Source: Maylandia zebra (lineage: Eukaryota; Chordata; Actinopteri; Cichliformes; Cichlidae). From it: a stretch of 64,000 bases of DNA. This document shows, piece after piece, positions 56,983 through 64,000 of the stretch. Under the pieces are notes generated by a model. It was not told the origin of the DNA. It saw nothing but the letters and a program-made list of their open reading frames with translations, and did no database searches. The DNA lies in assembly GCF_041146795.1 (NCBI RefSeq), contig NC_135184.1, positions 9,290,967-9,354,966 on the forward strand. The letters run 5' to 3'. Positions within the stretch are counted from its first letter, which is position 1, and the number at the start of each line of letters is the position of its first letter. The position numbers and the translations under genes were made by a program.

Positions 56983-58311
56983 TTAGTTATTTTCTAATAG
57001 AACTACAAGCTTTTGAACAGGTCGCTCAACTACGTGAGGTTTGTGTGCTGTTCCCTGCTTCTTTATTAAGCCTCGATCGCCAACTTGAAGCTTGACTCTG
57101 CGGACCAAACCGTCATCTTCTTCTGGTGCTTCAACCACTCGAGCCAGTTGCCACTGATTTCTGGGAAGCATGTCTTCTTTGATAATGACTATGTCATTGA
57201 CTTTAAGATTTCGACGTGGTAGGTGCCATTTCTGTCTCATAGATATGTTCAGAAGGTACTCTCTTTTCCATCTACTCCAAAACTGCTCAGTGAGATACTG
57301 GACTCTGCGCCAACGTTTCCTTGCATATAAGTCCTCTTTCACAAACTTTCCTGGTGGAGGCAGTGCAACCTTTGATTTCATCAATATGAGGTGATTTGGA
57401 GTTAGAGGTTCAGGAGATTTAGGATCATTGATTCCATCGACGCTCAGTGGTCGACCATTAACTATAAACATCGCCTCATAGAATAGAGTTCTTAGAGAGC
57501 TGTCATCCAGCCTGCCTTGGCATTGAGCAATGGTGGCATTGAGAACATTGCGGATGGTTCGAATCTGTCGTTCCCACACACCTCCGGCATGGCTAGCAGA
57601 TGGGGCATTGAAGACGAACTCACACTGTTTATTGGCAAGGAATGCTTCTAAGGCATCCATGTCACATTGTTTAAGAGACTCTCTTAGCTCATTTTTGGCT
57701 CCAATAAAGTTTGTACCCTGGTCACTGTACAACTTACAAACAGCTCCTCTTAAGCTGATGAAACATCTCAGAGCGTTGATGAAAGAGTCAGTAGAAAGAT
57801 CCTCAAGCATCTCAATGTGGACTGCACGTGAGGAAAGACATGTAAAGAGGAGTCCGTATCTTTTATGCTCTTTGCGACCTTGTTTTGTGACAAATGGTCC
57901 GAAACAGTCCATTCCACAATACATGAAAGGATCTGAGATTTCAACTCGTTCCTTTGGAAGTTCAGACATGCGTTGTTCTTCTGGTGAACGTCTTAGTTTT
58001 CGACATTGAACACATTTGCTTATTAGTTTTGCAACTTCCTTGCTCCCACCAATCACCCAAAACCCATTCGATCTGATTTCCATGAGAGTTTGGCTTCTAC
58101 CTTGATGACAAATCTGTGCATGAAAATGAGCAATGATCAACTTTGTAATGTGATGGTCTTTTGGGAGGATGATGGGGTGCTTAAGTCCCTGACAGAGTGT
58201 TGACTTCTTCAGTCTTCCTCCAACACGGAGAAGTCCTTGATCTAGCACTGGATCTACTCTAAAGAGGGGACTTGAACTCGGAAGGTTATCTCCCACCTTC
58301 AACACTTCCAT
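56983..58311 (-). CDS. BEL/Pao integrase region
   Basis: A 442-codon open frame covering the integrase part of a BEL pol. It has an HHCC-like N-terminus (HFHAQICHQG ... CVQCRKLR), a catalytic core with MDCFGPF, LSTDSFINALRCF and LYSDQGTNFIGAKNE, and a C-terminal domain ending at the stop at 56983, about 150 bp before the LTR. Integrase inserts the cDNA copy into the genome. The frame upstream is lost by a shift near 58,400, so this part is not continuous with the RNase H region. Confidence 0.9.
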   Translation of the reverse strand: MEVLKVGDNLPSSSPLFRVDPVLDQGLLRVGGRLKKSTLCQGLKHPIILPKDHHITKLIIAHFHAQICHQGRSQTLMEIRSNGFWVIGGSKEVAKLISKCVQCRKLRRSPEEQRMSELPKERVEISDPFMYCGMDCFGPFVTKQGRKEHKRYGLLFTCLSSRAVHIEMLEDLSTDSFINALRCFISLRGAVCKLYSDQGTNFIGAKNELRESLKQCDMDALEAFLANKQCEFVFNAPSASHAGGVWERQIRTIRNVLNATIAQCQGRLDDSSLRTLFYEAMFIVNGRPLSVDGINDPKSPEPLTPNHLILMKSKVALPPPGKFVKEDLYARKRWRRVQYLTEQFWSRWKREYLLNISMRQKWHLPRRNLKVNDIVIIKEDMLPRNQWQLARVVEAPEEDDGLVRRVKLQVGDRGLIKKQGTAHKPHVVERPVQKLVVLLENN

Positions 58312-58832
58312 CTCTTGAGAAAAGGCCTGCTGCTGAAGGAGCTTTATTATTGTGTCAGCAGCTGTTCTCCGTTCATCTACTGTTACAAAGTTTCCATACT
58401 GGGCGGGCTTTGCTGGATCTCAATCCTTTTATCCTTGCAACCACTTTAAGGAGCATTGACCAGCTTGAAAACCTTGACAAACGGCTGAGGATATTGTCTT
58501 GTTCACTTGTTTGAGTTGTGAGAGCTTTGACTGCTTTGACTTCTGGATCCCCTACTAACAACACAGCTGAGGGGCTGGGTGCATATGAAATGTCATGTTC
58601 CCACAGAAACTTTGGACCAGACAACCAACATGTTGACATGATTTCTGATGCACTGAGCCCTCTAGAGGCGTAATCTGCAGGATTCTGAGCTGTGTCAATG
58701 TAGTGCCACTGTCTGGGATCTGTAGTTTGCCTAATTAACTGAACACGGTTGGCAACGAAGACGTGGAACCGTCGTGCCTCATTGTTAATATAGGCTAAGA
58801 CTACTTGGGAGTCAGTCCAAAAGAACTCTTCA
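58312..58832 (-). pseudogene. BEL/Pao RNase H to integrase linker, frameshifted
   Basis: Reads FFWTDSQVVLAY near 58,825-58,790 (an RNase H active-site strand), then GPKFLWEHD near 58,615 and LLKVVARI near 58,450. The frame shifts near 58,395-58,420 just before the integrase frame. At 58832 the sequence is cut by a TTAA-flanked MITE and resumes at 59760. Confidence 0.8.
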
Positions 58833-58836
58833 TTAA

Positions 58837-59755
58837 CCCTTTAGAGCCGATCGGAGCGGGAACGCTCTGTTATGCGTAACTATTTTTAAATCCCAGTAGC
58901 ACTGCAACCACGTAAGCTAGCGCAAAAATTTTTTTTGCATATGAAACCGGAGGAGTTGTACTTACATCTGATGCCATCAGCTTGTCCTAGGTCACGGTTT
59001 CCTTCCACATAAAGCTTTGCAAAAACTGCATAAAAAGCGCTTGCAGGAACAAAAACATAATATTCCAGAAACACGCTTTACCGATCTGATCAGCTGTTCA
59101 AAACACTTCCTACGTTGGAATAGACGTCAGCGCGAACTTTTGCATTTCCGCCATTACTTGCCCGAAACCGGAAGTGACGTCATTTTCGCGGAAATGTAGT
59201 CTTTTTTGCGATCAGGGCCTCAGGGCCTATACTGCTCTTTTTAAAAGTTATCTTTGACTTTATGACTTTCTGTGTCGTTTCTGGGATGCTTAGGACTCAT
59301 ATTGCACTGCTGGAAATAGTTTATTTTGATGCATATGCTGCTTTTTTGCAAATTTGCAGTATAATATTTATTTTCGTTTTTCCTGCAGTGTATAAAAATT
59401 GGTGTATTTCAAAAATAAAACTATGAAGACACTCAAAATAAATTTCCTGTGGTAGGAAACTATTTTGTGCAACTTTTTTGTATTTACAGTTTTGAGGGAT
59501 AAGACTCTTAAATTTCTCTAACTACAAATATATGTTAAAAAATCAAAAACGATTTTCAATTTTTTTGTAGTTTATTGCACTTTTTTGCAATTTATGTAAT
59601 TACTATGCACTTAATGAATACATATTATTAAAATCTGGGCTATAATGGTTGTATTGATGTATAGCAACTTGAAATGCTCCCAAAAATGGCTCCACAGCAT
59701 GTAAAAATATAATATAAGTTCTGGCGGACTTGGTTCTATGGTAGGTCTTAAAGGG
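58837..59755. mobile_element. 919-bp piggyBac-type MITE inserted in BEL pol
   Basis: Flanked by TTAA at 58833-58836 and 59756-59759. Inverted ends are CCCTTTAGAGCC and, reading inward on the other strand, CCCTTTAAGACC. Removing the element and one TTAA reconnects the BEL reading frame on both sides, which confirms the boundaries exactly. There is no transposase; the interior is AT-rich. Confidence 0.9.
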
Positions 59756-59759
59756 TTAA

Positions 59760-60723
59760 TGCACATCTGAAGCTCTGCTTTTAGCATGCTGCTCATTCTA
59801 GCTGATGTGACTGCGGCTGAGAGTTCTAATCGCGGGATACTTGTGACCTTGGTAGGTGCGACTCTTGCCTTAGCCATAACAAGACTACAGTGGACCTTCT
59901 CGTTGCTGAGGTACCTAATATAGGAGCATGCACCATATCCTAAATCACTAGCATCACAAAAGTGGTGCAGTTCCACCTTTACAATGTCTGTTAGTTCTGG
60001 TGGGTGGTAACATCTAGGCACTGCAACCGATTTTAGTCTTTCCAACCCATCTTTCCAGTCCTCCCACCGTGAGCGTAAGTTGTCAGGAAGGGGGTCATCC
60101 CATTCAATGCCTCTGCGACACAGTTCCTGTAGGATACCTTTGCCTCTTAAGGTGAAGGGAGCTACGAACCCTAGTGGGTCGTACAGGGATGAGATCACTG
60201 ACAGTATGCTCCGGCGAGTAGGAGGTTGGTCCTTAGTGTTTATTTTGAAACTGAAAGTGTCATTTTTGATTGACCACTGGATGCCGAGCACATGGCCTTC
60301 AGCTGTTGTGTCAGGTTTGAGATCGAGCGGTTCTGTGGTGTCTGCTCTGTCTGAGGGTTCCAGCTGGGAAAGCGCATCACTTTGGTTTGAGTTGAACTTG
60401 TGCAGATGTAGACCGCCAAGTCTACAAAGTGCTTGTGTTTCGGTGATGAGTTCTTGTGCCTCTTTAACTGATGGGACACTAGTTAGACCATCGTCTACAT
60501 AAAAGTTCTGTTCAACAAACTCTGAGGCCTTAGGATAGTCTGCTCTGTACTGTTGTGCCAAATATTTCAGGCCGAAATTAGCACATCCAGGGGATGAACT
60601 GGCACCGAATAGATGTACAGCCATTCTGTATTCTCTGGGTTCTTTGTCTAATTGTCCATCCTGCCACCACAGAAATCTCAGATAGTTGCGCATGTCTGGA
60701 CAAACAGAGAACTGGTGGAACAT
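59760..60723 (-). pseudogene. BEL/Pao reverse transcriptase and RNase H part
   Basis: Continues pol with MFHQFSV, YLRFLWWQDG, the RT catalytic box FYVDDG (intact YVDD, near 60,510), a GILQELCRRGIEWDDPLP connection stretch and HHFCDASDLGYGA of RNase H. It copies the element RNA into DNA in an active element. Cut at the 3' side by the MITE at 58837-59755 (open translation runs on to 59611 inside it) and separated from the upstream frame by a small deletion near 60,735-60,760. Confidence 0.88.
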
Positions 60724-60733
60724 TCTCTCGATA

Positions 60734-63439
60734 TCACAGATTATGGCTACATTTTACCCCCACCAATGAGTTGATCATATCTGGACCTGTGAGAAGAGTG
60801 TCGTTTAATGAGACACCGAGAAATTTTGCTGAACAGTCAAAGACAACTCTTAGCTTGGCTGGTTTTTTCGGGTGATATACCCCATGGTGTGGGATGTACC
60901 ATGCAGTCTTGCCTTCAGACAAAGGAGGTGCTAATTCTGCATCACCACTGCTGATAATGTCTCTCATAAAGGAACAGTAATGTTCATGATACTGTTTATC
61001 AGCCTTTAGCCTTTTCTTCAGGTGTTGCAGTCGGACTGTGGCTAACTTCTTATTGTTGGGAAGCGCTGGTGGATCATTGCCCTTGAAGGGAAGCGGCATC
61101 TCATAGTGCCCATCTGATCTTTGTTTTATTGTATCACTGAGGATTTGTATGAAGCGAACATCATCCTGTGATACATACTTATCCTCATAGTTTCTCTCAT
61201 TAAAGTCAGTCTCTAGGACTTTGAGTACTTCTGTGGCTGATGGTATGGGCATTTCTTTGACTGTGATCCTGTGCACATAACTCTGGTTACCTTCTCTGTC
61301 TAGGTGAGGATTACCAGAACCAATAATACTCCATCCTAGTAGGGTTCTTTGTGCGAAAGGTTCGTTTATTTTGCCTGTGACGATCTCTAGGGGGGCTAGT
61401 GCTGATGGGCAGTCATAACCAATCAATAGACCTACTTCACAGTTCTGCAATGGCTGTAACTTGTTAGCTAAGCCTTCAAGGTGTGGCCACTGAAGTGCAG
61501 TTTCCTTGGTAGGGATATGAGACTTGTCAACTGGGATAAAGTCACGAGAGTAGACGTGTTCTATTCGGACACGAGTCTCAGAATCAAACCAACGCACCTG
61601 TAAGTTGTTGGCAAGTTTACTTGCAACGACTGTGTCGACGGAAGTCATGGTGCTAAGCTTTAACTGCACTGGTTGGGCGTCTACATTTAGTTCTGAGGCC
61701 AAATCCTCTAAAATAAAGGATGAGTCACTCTGGGTGTCAAGCAGGGCATATGTAAGTATTTCTTTCTCAGGCTCAGATGCAACTGACACAAATACTGGTA
61801 CTATGCTGGATGTGGAAGATAGTTTCCTTGTTAGTACATGAGTCATAACATTATGCACTTCCTTGTTTGCACCTTCATCTGGGGATTTAGAATCCTCAGT
61901 TTTCTTTTCTTTAGGTTCATTCACTCTTTCTGTGTGTAGACAGGTGGGGTGACGCCGACCACACTTACTACAGGAGTGACGTCCTCTGCATTCTTTGGTT
62001 ACATGACCCCTCCTCAAACACCCAAAGCAGAGACGATTTTCTTGAATGAAAACTTTCTTGTCATCACTAGTTTTCGCTGCAAAAGCAGGACACTTAGCTA
62101 TGCCGTGCGATTCTTCTTTGCAAAACAAACATGTGGGTTTAGGTCTAGAAGTAGATACTGGGATTGGTGGAGACTTTGGTTGGATGGTAGTACTGAGTGC
62201 CTTCGCTCTTTTAACATGCTGCTCTTCTGATGCCCTTTCGTTTATTAGGAATGGTGAGGCAACAGGATTGCAAACTACTTTAGCTTCATTTTGTATGAAC
62301 TTTGTAAAGCGAGCGAAGTTGGGGTAGTCTTGGCTTTTGTCTAGCTCCTCCACCACAATGCGGCTCCATCTCTGCACTATCCACTCAGGCAGTTTTCTTA
62401 GAAGCTTGTGATTTTCCTCACAATCATTAAGGATCTCTAGGCCTTTGACTTGAGGGATAGCCTCTGCACAGCTTTGGAGAAAATCTGCCAACTCCCTCAG
62501 TGCTTTAGGATCATTGGCAGCTATTTTAGGCCATTTTGTGAGTTTAGCCCTAAAGGCTCTTTGGATAACAAATGGGCTGCCATACCTTTCCTCTAAAACG
62601 CTCCAAATGCCTGCGTATGCCTGCTCACTGTTGCGGAAGAAATATCCCTCTACTGCCTTTCGTGCTTCACCTGCAAGATAGCTCTTTAGATACAACATTT
62701 TCTCACACACAGGTAAAGGTTTGTCACCAATTAGTGCCATAAAGGATACCTTCCAATCCATAAACTTTAGGGGGTCGCCACTAAAGATGGTGGGCTCAGG
62801 TACAGGAAGCCTGTTTAGGGTAAGAGAGCTGGCGAGGGCTTGAACTAAGCTAAGTTCTTCACGTTCTGGAGTAGTATTGTGAGGTCTAAATGTTGGTGCT
62901 TGTGGATTTAAAGAGAGCCGTGGTGCACTGTTGGGGAGATTTGCGGAATTTTCTAAGTTGTAGCAGGACACTTGATCATGGCTTTCAATGTCATTTTGAG
63001 CGCTAAGGGCTCTTACTCGTGCAGCTGCTACTTTCACTTCGCTGTCTGCCTTTAACTGTTGAAGTTTAGTCTTTTCCTCCTCCAACTTTGCCTTTGTTTC
63101 CACTTCCTTTATTTTCCACTCATTTTCCATTTGGCTGATCTTGGTTTCCTGTGCCAATATTTCTTGTGTGGCCTTTGCTTGTTCCACTTTGGCTGCAAGT
63201 TCAGCTTCTGCTTCCACCTCACGACTGCCAGTAGAATCTGCCTTTGAGCGTGCAACTGAACCCTCTGGGAACGACGTTTCAGTTTTTGTATCACCAAACA
63301 CAGAACTATAGTCCCTTTTGTTTAACATCACTCGTACTCTTTCCTTTTCAAGGCGATCGTTAAAGAGCTGATCGATATTTTCCTGTCGTTTAGCAACAAC
63401 TTCACAAATGTCAGTTGTAAGCACTGCACAAACATCCAT
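60734..63439 (-). pseudogene. BEL/Pao gag, protease and start of RT
   Basis: A 901-codon open frame. Coiled-coil region rich in E, K, A and Q at about 80-155; gag capsid-like region at about 220-420; three zinc-knuckle-like Cys/His boxes (CLFCKEESHGIAKC, CFGCLRRGHVTKEC, CSKCGRRHPTCLH); then protease with ALLDTQSDSSFI; then the start of RT (TAWYIPHHGVYHPKKPAKLR, LNDTLLTGP). It ends early: after LVGV about 20 bases are missing relative to what the family has, and the frame runs into a stop. It is preceded in frame by a TGA that separates it from the first 104 codons. Confidence 0.9.
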
Positions 63440-63754
63440 TCACTTAACAATGTCGGGCGTCATGGATTGGCTGCGGCGAATGGGTTCATAATGCTGTTGT
63501 ACTACAGCGTGCTTGTCTCTTATGTCATGACTGGCATTGTTTAGCTCTTCAGGTGAGCAGAAAGTTTTCAGCTTTGTTCTGATTTCTTTAGCTGCCTTCT
63601 TCCAAGTGTCATAAGCTTTGTTAAATGCCTTCTCATTTTTCTTTGCCTCATATTCCTGCATTTCTTTACCCTTTTCAGTTAAATGCCTTTCACGATTGCT
63701 GGATCTTACTCCTTGTTGCTCTGAGTCGTCGGCTTCTTCAGCAGCGTTCAACAT
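63440..63754 (-). CDS. BEL/Pao gag N-terminal segment, ended by an in-frame TGA
   Basis: 104 codons from ATG 63754, lysine- and glutamate-rich, probably helical (EYEAKKNEKAFNKAYDTWKK). The TGA at 63442-63440 is directly followed, in the same frame, by the ATG that opens the longer frame below it. A single-base nonsense change in one continuous gag is the simplest reading; a programmed stop is the alternative. Confidence 0.8.
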   Translation of the reverse strand: MLNAAEEADDSEQQGVRSSNRERHLTEKGKEMQEYEAKKNEKAFNKAYDTWKKAAKEIRTKLKTFCSPEELNNASHDIRDKHAVVQQHYEPIRRSQSMTPDIVK

Positions 63755-64000
63755 TTTGTTACTGTAATGTGTATGTTGCTCTATGCGATAACGTCTGGAC
63801 TTAAACTTACGTGAGTGTTACTTTTGGAAACAATGCTCACATCAGACGTTTACATCACATAAATAAACAGATTAGCACCCACATATTAGACAAAATGTAA
63901 CTGTAAATACCGCTGATATACGTTACTTTCAAGAAGAATAAACCCATACAATTTAAAGATTGTAATTACTCAGTGCAATGCAGTATACCTTTAAGGCTGT
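63755..64000 (-). other. Leader of the right BEL/Pao element
   Basis: Non-coding sequence upstream of gag. It does not match the 3' LTR at 56375-56829, so the 5' LTR and primer-binding site must lie to the right of the window. Confidence 0.55.

Overview
The window is vertebrate nuclear DNA, almost certainly from a teleost fish. The genes are intron-split vertebrate families (NFAT, a chemoattractant GPCR, MYADM). The spaces between and within them are packed with the transposon set typical of ray-finned fish: Tc1, hAT and piggyBac-type MITEs, BEL/Pao, L2-like LINEs, tRNA-derived SINEs and long microsatellites. NFATC4 next to a leukotriene B4 receptor is, from memory, also the arrangement on human 14q11-q12, so this looks like old conserved synteny. 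I cannot name the species.

Layout. (1) 1-14,140: a tandem array of three intact 293-codon MYADM-like genes on + (464-1345, 9179-10060, 12346-13227), each with its own copied flanks, plus a remnant of a fourth unit near 14,000-14,140. Between copies 1 and 2 lie a 5'-truncated, decayed BEL/Pao element (3533-8041, -) and an unusual patchwork of BEL and non-LTR retrotransposon pieces (7879-8575). (2) 13,560-20,080: intergenic, no gene recognised. (3) 20,262-40,773: NFATC4 on -. I assembled 13 coding exons by hand; they sum to 2,721 nt (906 codons plus stop) with every splice phase compatible. Its introns hold a Tc1 element (32237-33840), a three-level nest of elements (about 26,975-29,930) and a perfect palindromic element with a 14-bp target duplication (30763-30970). 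(4) 40,850-49,200: intergenic, with an L2 3' end carrying a nested SINE (44470-45360) and a young 1,118-bp tandem duplication (46334-48579). (5) 49,200-53,422 and beyond: a leukotriene B4 receptor-like GPCR on +, with the coding region split by introns. The exon for TM7 and the tail is not in the window, and what follows is a second Tc1 copy with an uninterrupted 340-aa transposase (54133-55727) and a large BEL/Pao element on - (from 56375 past the right edge). That BEL element is itself broken by a 919-bp MITE flanked by TTAA.

The three cellular loci have no evident joint function. MYADM proteins are MARVEL-type membrane proteins, NFATC4 is a calcineurin/Ca2+-controlled transcription factor, and the GPCR is a leukocyte lipid-mediator receptor. 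Most of the novelty is in how mobile elements are stacked: clean target-site duplications at several elements, an empty site preserved in a paralogous flank, and an interleaved BEL/LINE chimera. I found no CRISPR, operon or defence-type system, and none is expected here.
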